From: Sporomusa sp. KB1
GTDB taxonomy: Bacteria; Bacillota; Negativicutes; Sporomusales; Sporomusaceae
NCBI RefSeq assembly: GCF_007830295.1
Contig: NZ_VLKC01000002.1
Location: 2,141,776 to 2,205,775 of the forward strand
DNA length: 64,000 nt
Reading direction: 5' to 3'
Under the pieces are notes generated by a model. That model saw nothing but the letters and a program-made list of their open reading frames with translations. It was not told where the DNA came from and did no database searches. Below are positions 51,758-60,327 of the stretch, in pieces (the stretch's first letter is position 1; each line of letters begins with the position of its first letter). A program made the translations under genes and the position numbers.

Positions 51758-52576
51758 ATGGATAAAGTACGGAAAATGGAGCGAGTAGCTGCATTGACTA
51801 AGATTATGACAGATCGGCCGCGGCATCTATTTTCGCTTAATCAGTTTAGTGAACTGTTTGGGGCTGCTAAGTCAACCATATGTGAAGATATTACAACCAT
51901 AAAAGAAACCATGGGTTATTTCGGGTTAGGGATAATTGAGACAGTAGCCGGAGCAGCGGGAGGTGTCCGGTTTATTCCTAAAGTATCGGACACAGATACG
52001 GATAAAATCTTGCATGAACTGGCTTTTAGACTAGTTGAACCTGACCGTATTATCCCTGGTGGTTTTTTATATATGTCAGATTTGTTATTTACTCCCCATC
52101 TGATGGTAAAAGTGGGAGAAATTTTTATGCAGCGACTGGCACATTTGGAGCCTAATTACATTTTAACCGTGGAGACCAAGGGTATTCCCCTGGCCTTTAT
52201 GACCGCGCGGGCGTTTGATTTGCCACTTATTACTGTAAGACATGGCAGCAAGGTGACCGAGGGATCAGCTGTCAGTATAAATTATGTTTCCGGTTCTTCT
52301 AAACGTATTCAAACCATGTCGCTCCCTAAGCGGGCGGTGCCAAGTGGAGCCAGGGTGTTGATTATTGATGATTTTATGAAAGCTGGTGCTACGGCGCGAG
52401 GCATGGTTGATTTAACAAATGAGGTTGGGGCTAAGGTTGTTGGAATAGGGGTGCTGGTAGCGACCGCTGAACCTGAGCATAAATTAGTGGAAGACTACTT
52501 GTCGTTGCTTATTTTACATGATGTTGATGAACATACTAAGGTAACAGACATCAGACCGGTGTTAACATCAGACTAG
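51758..52576 (+). CDS. purR: Pur operon repressor PurR
   Basis: A 272-aa repressor of purine genes of the Bacillus type: an N-terminal winged helix (KMERVAALTKIMTDRPRHLFSLNQFSELFGAAKSTICEDITTIKETM) joined to a phosphoribosyltransferase fold that binds PRPP. The PRT motif is VLIIDDFMKAGATARGMVDL; VETKGIPLAFMTARAFDLPLITVRH lies upstream. ATG 51758 (GGAGG) replaces the longer ATG 51737. In Bacillus yabJ and spoVG lie between purR and glmU; here 139 bp without a gene separate them. Confidence 0.95.
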   Translation: MDKVRKMERVAALTKIMTDRPRHLFSLNQFSELFGAAKSTICEDITTIKETMGYFGLGIIETVAGAAGGVRFIPKVSDTDTDKILHELAFRLVEPDRIIPGGFLYMSDLLFTPHLMVKVGEIFMQRLAHLEPNYILTVETKGIPLAFMTARAFDLPLITVRHGSKVTEGSAVSINYVSGSSKRIQTMSLPKRAVPSGARVLIIDDFMKAGATARGMVDLTNEVGAKVVGIGVLVATAEPEHKLVEDYLSLLILHDVDEHTKVTDIRPVLTSD

Positions 52577-52715
52577 CGACGGGATATAGATTTGCTGCGT
52601 TTTCGGCTTTAATTTTATCACCTGGAGGATTTTGCGTTTTTGTGTCGAAAGGAGAATAGTTCCTCAATAGACCGAGCCTGAACTGCCGCTTGCAGTCAGG
52701 AATGGAGGTATATCG

Positions 52716-54083
52716 ATGTCAAATTTGATGGCTATCATCCTGGCAGCCGGTAAAGGCACCCGGATGAAATCAGCCTTACCTAAGGTTCTCCACCAGGTAG
52801 GCGGGAAACCTATGGTTCAACAGGTACTAGATGCAGCTGTGTTCGCTGGGGCAGACAAGAAAGTTGTCGTCATAGGCTTTGGTGCGCAAAATGTAGCTGA
52901 TGCGTTAGCTGGTCAGGCTGAATTTGTTGTTCAGACTGAGCAGCTTGGGACAGGGCATGCAGTCATGCAGGCTAGGCGCGAACTAACAGATTTTGATGGC
53001 ACAGTTATGGTCTTATGTGGCGATACGCCGCTTTTGACTGGAGAACTGTTGGCCAAGCTGTACGCTGAGCATGGTCAAGCACAAGCCGCTGCTACTGTAC
53101 TTACGGCAGGCATGCCTGACCCGGCCGGGTATGGACGGGTTATTCGTAATTCGGCTGGACAAGTGGAAAAAATTGTTGAACAAAAAGATGCCAGTCCGGC
53201 AGAACTTTCGGTATGTGAGATTAATACCGGCATTTATTGTTTTGCGGCCAGCCAATTGCTTGCGGCACTCGATGGTTTAACCTGCAATAATGCGCAAGAG
53301 GAGTATTACCTGACAGATGTTATTGCGATTTTAAACAAACAAGGCCAAAAAGTAGGGGCTGTACAAGCTGCCGACCACCGCGAGACGCTGGGGATAAATT
53401 CCCGCTTGCAGCTGGCAGAGGCCGAAAGCATTATTAGGCGGCGCAAACTTGACAACCTGATGGAAAATGGTGTTACTATTATGGATCCGGGCAGCACTTT
53501 TATTGATACTCAGGTTGAGATCGGCGCTGATACCATTATTTATCCGTTTACCTGGATTGAGGGCCAAAGTAAAATTGGTGCTAATTGCTTAATCGGTCCC
53601 AATACCCGGGTAACCAATACCACGGTAGGGGATGAGACTACTATTCATTTTAGCTATACCCATGACTGTACTGTGGGTAATCATGTGATTCTTGGTCCAT
53701 ATGTACACCTGCGGCCTGACACCTGGCTTAAAGATGGGGTAAAGGTGGGCAATTTTGTTGAAGTAAAAAACAGTATTGTTGGCGAAAAAAGTAAGCTGCC
53801 ACATCTTAGCTATATCGGTGATACCGATATGGGTGCTGGCGTTAACATCGGGTCAGGTACTATTACCGTGAACTATGACGGTAAACATAAGCATCGTACG
53901 ACAATTGAAGATGATGCATTTATTGGCTGCAATACTAATTTGGTAGCGCCAGTGACGGTTGGTAGCGGCTCTTATGTAGCTGCCGGTTCGACCATTACCA
54001 AAAACGTTCCCCCTGGTTCTCTGGGAGTAGCACGCGCCCGTCAAAATAATATTGAGGGCTGGGTGGAAAAACAGCGGAGGTAA
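52716..54083 (+). CDS. glmU: Bifunctional UDP-GlcNAc pyrophosphorylase / GlcN-1-P acetyltransferase
   Basis: A 455-aa enzyme making UDP-GlcNAc for peptidoglycan. The N-terminal uridyltransferase has [19 protein letters not shown] and LCGDTPLL; the C-terminal left-handed beta-helix acetyltransferase has hexapeptide repeats ([33 protein letters not shown]) and [40 protein letters not shown]. Length is standard. GGAGG precedes ATG 52716. prs follows 5 bp later, as in Bacillus. Confidence 0.97.
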   Translation: MSNLMAIILAAGKGTRMKSALPKVLHQVGGKPMVQQVLDAAVFAGADKKVVVIGFGAQNVADALAGQAEFVVQTEQLGTGHAVMQARRELTDFDGTVMVLCGDTPLLTGELLAKLYAEHGQAQAAATVLTAGMPDPAGYGRVIRNSAGQVEKIVEQKDASPAELSVCEINTGIYCFAASQLLAALDGLTCNNAQEEYYLTDVIAILNKQGQKVGAVQAADHRETLGINSRLQLAEAESIIRRRKLDNLMENGVTIMDPGSTFIDTQVEIGADTIIYPFTWIEGQSKIGANCLIGPNTRVTNTTVGDETTIHFSYTHDCTVGNHVILGPYVHLRPDTWLKDGVKVGNFVEVKNSIVGEKSKLPHLSYIGDTDMGAGVNIGSGTITVNYDGKHKHRTTIEDDAFIGCNTNLVAPVTVGSGSYVAAGSTITKNVPPGSLGVARARQNNIEGWVEKQRR

Positions 54084-54088
54084 GAGAA

Positions 54089-55036
54089 ATGGAAGATACA
54101 AAGAGATTACGAATATTTAGTGGCAACGCCAATCCGGTACTGGCCAAAGAGATTGCCGCCTATCTTGGATTGACAGTAGGCGATGCTTTTGTTGGTAAGT
54201 TTAACAATGGTGAAATTCAGGTGATGATCGACGAAAGCGTGCGCGGGACAGATGTGTTTATTGTTCAGCCGACAAGCTATCCGGTCAATGATAATATGAT
54301 GGAACTGCTAATTATGATTGATGCTGTAAAACGGGCTTCGGCCAAAAATATCACGGCAGTCATTCCTTACTATGCTTACGCCCGCCAGGACAGAAAAACG
54401 CGCGGTCGTGAACCCATTTCGGCTAAGCTAATGGCCAACCTCCTGACAGTAGCCGGTGCTACCCGGGTTGTTACTATGGATTTGCACGCCGGACAGATTC
54501 AGGGTTTCTTTGATATTCCTGTGGATAATTTGCCAGGTGTTCCTACCCTGGCTGAATATATTATGTCATTACAGTTGGAAGATCTTGTTGTAGTATCGCC
54601 TGATCTTGGCGGCGTATCGAGAGCGCGGCTGTTTGCCGACCGGATGCATGCGCCTATTGCTATTATTGAAAAACGTCGTCCAGCCCCTGGTGTAGCCGAA
54701 GTTATGAACCTGATCGGTAATGTTGAGGGAAAAACCGCTGTAATCGTTGATGATATTGTTGATACGGCCGGCTCGCTCACAGAAGGGGCAAATGCCTTGA
54801 CCAGAATGGGCGCTAAAGCCGTATATGCCTGTTGTACCCATGCTGTATTAAGCAATCCGGCGGTAGAGCGCATTGAGAAGTCTAATATTACCGAACTTAT
54901 TGTTACAAATACAATTCCGATGGCCGAAGGGAAGAATTCTCCTAAGATTAAGGTGTTGTCAGTAGCTCCGCTTCTTGGCGAAGCGATTATTCGGATTTTT
55001 GGCGAACTGTCGGTTAGCAAACTGTTTGACAATTAA
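54089..55036 (+). CDS. prs: Ribose-phosphate pyrophosphokinase
   Basis: A 315-aa PRPP synthetase. It has [21 protein letters not shown], the ATP-binding [20 protein letters not shown], the metal-binding [19 protein letters not shown] and the PRPP loop [13 protein letters not shown]. It is co-transcribed with glmU. The ctc (ribosomal protein L25) gene that follows prs in Bacillus is absent; two hairpins and a GNAT gene come instead. Confidence 0.97.
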   Translation: MEDTKRLRIFSGNANPVLAKEIAAYLGLTVGDAFVGKFNNGEIQVMIDESVRGTDVFIVQPTSYPVNDNMMELLIMIDAVKRASAKNITAVIPYYAYARQDRKTRGREPISAKLMANLLTVAGATRVVTMDLHAGQIQGFFDIPVDNLPGVPTLAEYIMSLQLEDLVVVSPDLGGVSRARLFADRMHAPIAIIEKRRPAPGVAEVMNLIGNVEGKTAVIVDDIVDTAGSLTEGANALTRMGAKAVYACCTHAVLSNPAVERIEKSNITELIVTNTIPMAEGKNSPKIKVLSVAPLLGEAIIRIFGELSVSKLFDN

Positions 55037-55048
55037 TTTACTCCACTA

Positions 55049-55130
55049 CGTTCATTGCGAGCATAGGGTGGCAATGAACGGCTATAATGGGAGGTACGCA
55101 AATAGGGCGCGAATATCGCGCCCTATTTGC
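55049..55130. terminator. Two successive hairpins after prs
   Basis: A 10-bp stem (55049-55058 with 55071-55080) is followed by a perfect 14-bp stem (55098-55111 with 55117-55130). Neither has a T-run on the + strand; a TATAAT-like box (55083) lies between them. Confidence 0.5.
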
Positions 55131-55144
55131 AAATAAACTATTAT

Positions 55145-55777
55145 ATGGATAATTATTTAATTATGCGCGCCCGGCTGACAGATGTGCCGGAGATTGCCCG
55201 TCTGTTTACCGAAAGCTTTATGGATAGTGTATTGCATCATTGTGGTGGCCGCCTGCCTAATCCGCAGGCTATGCAGGATGTGTTTACGCTGGTTTATCAG
55301 GCAGAGCCGGCAGCGGCATTGCTTGCTAAAGAGAAAGCAGGACAAGTGCTTGGTTATTGTTTTGCCCCGGTGGGCTTAAGCCAACTTTGGTGGCAGGCTC
55401 TAACCGGCGGGCATTTAATCAAGTGGGCTTGGCGCTGGCTTACAGGTCAGTATGGTTTTGGCCTCAGTCCTGTCAAAGTAATTGTACTTAATAAACTGGC
55501 CTTTCTCCGTTCTGCCACTACTCCTGGTAAGACAGCCAACGCCCGTATTTTATCCATTGCCGTTGCACCTGCTGCCAGGGGTAGGGGCATTGCTAGTGCC
55601 TTGATGGCTGAAGCTGATAAGTACTTTAAGGATAATAAGGTGCAAAGAGTGAGGCTCGAGGTACGGCCAGATAATCAACCAGCTATCCGGGTTTATGAAA
55701 AATCAGGTTACTATCCGGGGGGGACTACCTATGATTCTCAGGGACCCTGGCTTATTATGTTTAAGGAAATTTCCTGA
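55145..55777 (+). CDS. GNAT family N-acetyltransferase
   Basis: A 210-aa GNAT protein. The N-terminal block IMRARLTDVPEIARLFTESFMDSV and the acetyl-CoA motif ILSIAVAPAARGRGIASALMAEADKYF are clear, followed by RLEVRPDNQPAIRVYEKSGYYPGG. Length leaves about 60 extra central residues. The start is uncertain: ATG 55145 or ATG 55163, neither with a good ribosome-binding site; the hairpin just upstream may matter. Substrate unknown. The deacetylase gene follows by 17 bp. Confidence 0.8.
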   Translation: MDNYLIMRARLTDVPEIARLFTESFMDSVLHHCGGRLPNPQAMQDVFTLVYQAEPAAALLAKEKAGQVLGYCFAPVGLSQLWWQALTGGHLIKWAWRWLTGQYGFGLSPVKVIVLNKLAFLRSATTPGKTANARILSIAVAPAARGRGIASALMAEADKYFKDNKVQRVRLEVRPDNQPAIRVYEKSGYYPGGTTYDSQGPWLIMFKEIS

Positions 55778-55794
55778 AACGGGGTTGCTGCACC

Positions 55795-56613
55795 ATGTTT
55801 GAAACCAATATCCGCCTTATTAGCATGCTGGGATTGCTTACGATAGTAGTGATTATTAGCTTGTTTTTGGACTATCTGCGGATACTCAGACGACCAGTAA
55901 GGCTTGGACTTAGTGTAGCTATTCTGGGTATTATTATTGGTTTTATTTTAACCCTAAATGCCGTACTGCCGGCTAATCATTTTTACGGTCCGGTGTTTTC
56001 TGAAAGCAGAACAAGTCTGAAGTTGGTGGCGCTTACCTTTGATGATGGACCTTATCCGCCTTATACTGGCCAAATTCTGGATGTTCTAAAAGAGCGGCAG
56101 GTACCGGCTACGTTCTTTGTCATTGGCCAAAATGCCGCCAAATACCCTGACATAATCCGGCGGATTGCCGCTGAAGGCCATCAATTGGGTAATCATACCT
56201 ATAATCACGTCGATTTGCTAAAACTGGACCGCCAAGCTATCATAACAGAGATAGCACAGACCAATAAAGTGATTGCTGATGCTGTAGGCTATGCACCCCA
56301 TGTGATGCGACCGCCGCATGGTTTCCGTGATGCCGTTGTTATGGATGCTATGGCTGAGTATCAGCTAAAGGTGGTCGAATGGTCAGTGTCTAGCCGCGAC
56401 TGGGTAAACCCCGGAGCCGAGGTTATTGCCGAGCGGGTATTGGGTAAGGTGAAAAATGGTTCAGTCATTCTGCTCCATGATGGCGATGGTATTGCTGCCG
56501 CTTTGCCGAGAGAGCAGACGGTGACTGCTACTCGCATAATCATTGACAAGTTGGCAGCGCAGGGCTACAAATTTGTTACTGTTGATGAAATTTTCAAAGT
56601 GTCGGAGGAATAG
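55795..56613 (+). CDS. Membrane-anchored polysaccharide deacetylase
   Basis: A 272-aa NodB-fold (CE4) deacetylase with two N-terminal membrane helices (MLGLLTIVVIISLFLDYL and LSVAILGIIIGFILTLNAVL). Catalytic motifs: ALTFDDGPYPPYT (Asp pair), FFVIGQNAAKYPDI, GNHTYNHVDLLKL (metal His), MRPPHGFRDAVV and ILLHDGDG. Likely acts on peptidoglycan or another amino-sugar polymer outside the membrane; in spore formers such enzymes can serve cortex maturation. It touches pth directly (TAG then ATG). Confidence 0.9.
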   Translation: MFETNIRLISMLGLLTIVVIISLFLDYLRILRRPVRLGLSVAILGIIIGFILTLNAVLPANHFYGPVFSESRTSLKLVALTFDDGPYPPYTGQILDVLKERQVPATFFVIGQNAAKYPDIIRRIAAEGHQLGNHTYNHVDLLKLDRQAIITEIAQTNKVIADAVGYAPHVMRPPHGFRDAVVMDAMAEYQLKVVEWSVSSRDWVNPGAEVIAERVLGKVKNGSVILLHDGDGIAAALPREQTVTATRIIIDKLAAQGYKFVTVDEIFKVSEE

Positions 56614-57174
56614 ATGAAAATTGTAGTTGGTCTGGGTAATCCCGGACAGGAATACAGTGCCACCCGTCACAATACTGGTTTTATGGCGGTAGACAAACTG
56701 GCCGAGCGGTGGGCAGTTACAGCTTGGCGTGAGCGCTATAATGCCGCGGTGGCTGAATACCGGGGTGAGGAAACTGTATTATTGGTAAAGCCTCAAACCT
56801 TTATGAATCTAAGTGGCCGGGCGATTGTGCCGCTGGCGGCTTTTTATAAGGTTCCCTATGAGGATATTATTATTATCTATGATGATCTGGATTTGCCGAC
56901 AGGGCGGCTGCGGCTTAGACTCAAAGGCAGCTCAGGCGGTCATCGCGGTATTGAATCCTTGCTTTTTGAATCAGGTAAAGATGATTTTGCCCGGATTCGG
57001 ATTGGCATTGGACGACCACCTGAGGGCTGGGAAACACCCAACTATGTGCTTGGCCGGTTTTCGCCGGAGGAAGCCTCTGCTATGAGCCAGGCCATCAGCC
57101 AGGCGGCTGATGCAGTGGAATGCATTATAAAAGAGGGCTTCAATAAGGCTATGAATAAATTTAACAAAGGGTAA
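56614..57174 (+). CDS. pth: Peptidyl-tRNA hydrolase
   Basis: A 186-aa enzyme that recycles peptidyl-tRNA dropped from ribosomes. VVGLGNPGQEYSATRHNTGFMAVDKLA contains the catalytic His; KPQTFMNLSGRAIVPL, IIYDDLDLPTGRLRLRLKGSSGGHRGIESL and FARIRIGIGRPP are all present. It is the last gene of the conserved block (spoVC in Bacillus). The radical SAM gene follows 5 bp later. Confidence 0.96.
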   Translation: MKIVVGLGNPGQEYSATRHNTGFMAVDKLAERWAVTAWRERYNAAVAEYRGEETVLLVKPQTFMNLSGRAIVPLAAFYKVPYEDIIIIYDDLDLPTGRLRLRLKGSSGGHRGIESLLFESGKDDFARIRIGIGRPPEGWETPNYVLGRFSPEEASAMSQAISQAADAVECIIKEGFNKAMNKFNKG

Positions 57175-57179
57175 AAAGT

Positions 57180-58403
57180 ATGATTACAACGCTTTATGCA
57201 GATAAAAATGGCGAGATCTTTGATGCTCCCGGCTGCCATGCTGTCGGCCGCCAGGGACAAGACTATCTCGCCTTACGGCCACAAGATATGATTCCCCTGC
57301 CGGAAGGCGCGGAACTAATGTTTCTGCCAGGGCGTAACGCATTACAGATGAAAGGCGATACGCCTCAAATGCTGAAGGGACGCTTAGCCGTGGCCGTCAT
57401 GTTGCCGGTAGGCTATACTCGCACGCTCCTGCCAGCCTACGAACGCCAGGGGAATGCGCCGCTGCTGCCGCTTTATGGTTATACCGCGGCTGCTTTGTAC
57501 AACGATGAAATTTATGTAGCAGCAATCAAAACAGCAGATAATGCCAAATGGCATCCCTACCGTTACAACACGCCGGATTTAAAGAAACGGGTTGCGCGGG
57601 TAAAACGTGATTTGCCTGACAATCGACTTGTTGAGCATTTGGCAAACTGCTCACTTACCTGGCATTGCTGTACGGCACAGAATCTGTTTTACCGGCGTTG
57701 GGAAGCAGGTATTCCGGTTAGCCCGGCTTGCAACGCCAATTGTCTGGGTTGCATTTCGCTCCAGCCAGCTGAGTGTTGCCCGGCCCCGCAAAGCCGGATA
57801 ACCTTTGCACCTACGGCAGCAGAAGTTGCTGCTATTGGAGTATATCACCTAACTCAGGCACCGGAGCCCATCATCAGCTTTGGGCAAGGCTGTGAGGGTG
57901 AACCCTCGCTGGCTGCTGAGACCATTGCTGCCAGCATTAAAAAAATACGTGAGTCCACAGTCCGCGGACAAATCAATATTAACACTAACGCCGGGTTTAC
58001 GCAGGGCATCAAAACCATTGTGGATGCCGGGTTGAATAGTATGAGGGTAAGCATTATCAGTGCTGTGCCAGCCACCTACCAAGCTTATTACCAAGCTAAG
58101 TACAGTCTGGAGGATGTTAAACATTCCATTGCTTATGCCAAACGGCATGGGGTGTATGTTTCATTAAATATGTTGCTATTTCCCGGGCTCAATGACCGGA
58201 CCGAGGAACAGGCTGCCTGGCTTGAATTCTTAAGCGAAGCAGGAGTAGATATGATTCAGCTTAGGAACCTTAACTTTGATCCTGACGCTTTTTTGGCGGC
58301 TATGCCCCCAGGCGGCCAGTCCGGTGGCGTAAAGAAGTTTCTCAAAGCTATTACTGGCAAGTTCCCAGCGATTAAACTGGGTAGTTTTACCGAAAAGGTA
58401 TAA
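57180..58403 (+). CDS. Radical SAM protein
   Basis: A 407-aa radical SAM enzyme. The cluster motif CNANCLGC sits near residue 185 within PVSPACNANCLGCIS, unusually far from the N terminus. The first ~170 residues form a separate domain of unknown kind (LPGRNALQMKGDTPQMLKGRLAVAVMLP). Later parts are typical of the barrel: ISFGQGCEGEPSL, GQININTNAGFTQGI and VYVSLNMLLFPGLNDRTEEQAAWLEFL. A second Cys cluster (CCPAP) follows the motif. Substrate is unknown. Placed next to pth. Confidence 0.85.
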   Translation: MITTLYADKNGEIFDAPGCHAVGRQGQDYLALRPQDMIPLPEGAELMFLPGRNALQMKGDTPQMLKGRLAVAVMLPVGYTRTLLPAYERQGNAPLLPLYGYTAAALYNDEIYVAAIKTADNAKWHPYRYNTPDLKKRVARVKRDLPDNRLVEHLANCSLTWHCCTAQNLFYRRWEAGIPVSPACNANCLGCISLQPAECCPAPQSRITFAPTAAEVAAIGVYHLTQAPEPIISFGQGCEGEPSLAAETIAASIKKIRESTVRGQININTNAGFTQGIKTIVDAGLNSMRVSIISAVPATYQAYYQAKYSLEDVKHSIAYAKRHGVYVSLNMLLFPGLNDRTEEQAAWLEFLSEAGVDMIQLRNLNFDPDAFLAAMPPGGQSGGVKKFLKAITGKFPAIKLGSFTEKV

Positions 58404-58489
58404 CTCAAATACTTGAGGACTGACAGTGGTTTTCCAAAGGCAGTATCACCCTTGTCTTCCAGTCTGGATTGACCGGAAAATTAGACGAT

Positions 58490-58548
58490 AGGTCAAAATA
58501 ATCCGCCTACATTCCGGTCATTGGAATATCGGCGGATTTTTTTGACCT
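58490..58548. terminator. Bidirectional terminator
   Basis: An 18-bp stem with one mismatch (58490-58507 with 58531-58548); an inner ATTCC/GGAAT extends it. T-rich on the right, A-rich on the left. It separates the radical SAM gene from the convergent accC. Confidence 0.88.
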
Positions 58549-58651
58549 AGGTCATTCTTACCACAAGATTTCTTTTTTAAGATTAGATAAGGCCAGTATC
58601 GGCTTGCGCTTTTGGCCAAAGGCTTGGTGCAAGCCGTATTTTCTTTCATAG

Positions 58652-59977
58652 TTACGAAATCATACGTTTGTAAATGAATTGGGTATCAATATCCCCGCTG
58701 CAGAAATAGGGATCTTTTAGTACATCCAGATGGAAATCAATGATAGTTTTGATACCATCAATGCGGAATTCGCTCAAAGCGCATTGCATAACCTTGATGG
58801 CTTCACCGCGGGTTCGGCCGCGCACAATTACTTTGGCAATCAAGGAATCATAGTAAGGCTGTACGATCGAACCAGCACACACACCGCTATCGATACGCAC
58901 CTTGGGACCACCTGGCTGATAGTAGAAAGAAATTTGTCCTGGTGAGGGTAAAAAGTTTTGGGTTGGATCTTCGGCATTAATGCGGCATTCAATCGCATGC
59001 CCGGTGAAAGTTACATCTTCTTGTTTAACATTGAGAGGTTCGCCAGAGGCAATGCGCAATTGCTTTCTTACTAGATCAATACCTGTAATCATTTCGGTGA
59101 TGGCATGTTCTACCTGAATGCGCGGATTGATTTCCATGAAATAAAAATCGCCAGTATTTTTGTCCATGAGAAATTCTACTGTTCCCACATTAGTATAGTG
59201 GACACTCTTGGCAGCACGGATGGCTAAGGCACCGACTTTTTGGCGCATTTCCGGAGAAAGAGCACTTGACGGTGCTTCTTCCAAAATTTTTTGATTGCGC
59301 CGCTGCAACGAACATTCGCGTTCTCCCAGATGGATGATATGGCCATAATTATCAGCAACAATCTGCACTTCAATATGGCGGGCATCGGCAATATATTTTT
59401 CTAAATAAAAAACGGTAGTTGTAAGATCTACTTTATTTACGGCATTTAGTAGTTCAGATGCATTATTGGCAATAAACATGCTTTTGCCACCACCGCCGGA
59501 TACTGGTTTCAGAATAACCGGATAGCCAATTTCTTTGGCAACACGGCAGGCATCGGTTGCATCCTGTATGGGATCGCTGCCAAGCGCCATGGGTAAGCCA
59601 GCTTGTTTCATGGCTTCGCGGGCCGCATCCTTATTACCTACTTTCTGAATGGTTTCAGCACGGGGGCCAACGAATACAAGACCGGCATTAGTTACTTTTT
59701 CAGCGAAGTCGGCGTTTTCTGATAAAAAGCCATAGCCGGGGTGGATAGCATCGGCCTGCGATACTTTTGCCGCAGTGATTATAGCCTCTGTGTTCAGATA
59801 ACTTTCGGTGGCATCAGCCGGGCCAATCAAATAAGCACGATCTGCTAATTGAACATGCAGCGCGTCAGCATCTACGTCAGAATACACAGCAATTGCTTCA
59901 ATTCCCAGCTCATGGCAGGCCCGGATGATACGTACCGCGATTTCGCCGCGGTTGGCAATGAGAACACGTTTAAACAT
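58652..59977 (-). CDS. accC: Biotin carboxylase AccC
   Basis: A 441-aa biotin carboxylase, which carboxylates a biotinyl protein with bicarbonate and ATP. It starts FKRVLIANRGEIAVRIIRACHELGI and has the ATP-grasp glycine loop KPVSGGGGKSMFI, ERECSLQRRNQKILEEAPS, YFMEINPRIQVEHAITEMITGIDLV and GHAIECRINAEDP. Length matches free-standing AccC. No accB (biotin carrier) or carboxyltransferase gene is beside it, so its partner complex (acetyl-CoA, propionyl-CoA or pyruvate carboxylase) is open. GGAGG precedes its ATG. Confidence 0.94.
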   Translation of the reverse strand: MFKRVLIANRGEIAVRIIRACHELGIEAIAVYSDVDADALHVQLADRAYLIGPADATESYLNTEAIITAAKVSQADAIHPGYGFLSENADFAEKVTNAGLVFVGPRAETIQKVGNKDAAREAMKQAGLPMALGSDPIQDATDACRVAKEIGYPVILKPVSGGGGKSMFIANNASELLNAVNKVDLTTTVFYLEKYIADARHIEVQIVADNYGHIIHLGERECSLQRRNQKILEEAPSSALSPEMRQKVGALAIRAAKSVHYTNVGTVEFLMDKNTGDFYFMEINPRIQVEHAITEMITGIDLVRKQLRIASGEPLNVKQEDVTFTGHAIECRINAEDPTQNFLPSPGQISFYYQPGGPKVRIDSGVCAGSIVQPYYDSLIAKVIVRGRTRGEAIKVMQCALSEFRIDGIKTIIDFHLDVLKDPYFCSGDIDTQFIYKRMIS

Positions 59978-60068
59978 CGGTATAGACCTCCATTTGCAAG
60001 TAGTAGTGGATCAAGTACCTTCGCGTAAAACCCTTGAGGCTTTGTTGACTTGATACTCACTGAATTAC

Positions 60069-60097
60069 ATTATAGAAGAATGTTGGGCTTTACACAA
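60069..60097 (-). promoter_or_regulatory. Candidate sigma-A promoter of accC
   Basis: Minus strand: TTGTGT (60092-60097), 17-bp spacer, TATAAT (60069-60074). Confidence 0.6.
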
Positions 60098-60254
60098 TGG
60101 GTAAAATAATGTATACAATATAGTTTTAGTGTCAAACACAAGTTAATGGAAATAAGTTATAGTAGTTGGTAATAAAACAACCTATGATATAGGCTGCACG
60201 GAAGGAGAACTTGGATCTATTATTTGTTTTCTCTTATATAAAAAATACCTTATA

Positions 60255-60322
60255 GGGTACATTTTATACCCTTCCTTGGTAGATACTTGTAAATGAGGAT
60301 ACATAGGTTAACCAAGGAGGGG
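60255..60322 (+). promoter_or_regulatory. Leader with competing hairpins hiding the permease ribosome-binding site
   Basis: A 12-bp stem (60269-60280 with 60311-60322, one wobble) covers the whole GGAGG of the next gene. An upstream GGGTA/TACCC hairpin (60255-60259 with 60267-60271) shares bases 60269-60271 with it, so the two cannot fully form together. This is a possible translational switch; no known riboswitch family is recognised. Confidence 0.5.
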
Positions 60323-60327
60323 TTAGG

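Larger units (their letters stand above)
59978..60327. other. 350-bp divergent intergenic region
   Basis: Holds the accC promoter on the left and the permease leader on the right. The middle is AT-rich with CCTATGATATAGG and short dyads. No gene is seen. Confidence 0.6.

Noticed and set aside
54499-55032. A 177-aa minus-strand ORF
   Set aside because: Shadow of prs.
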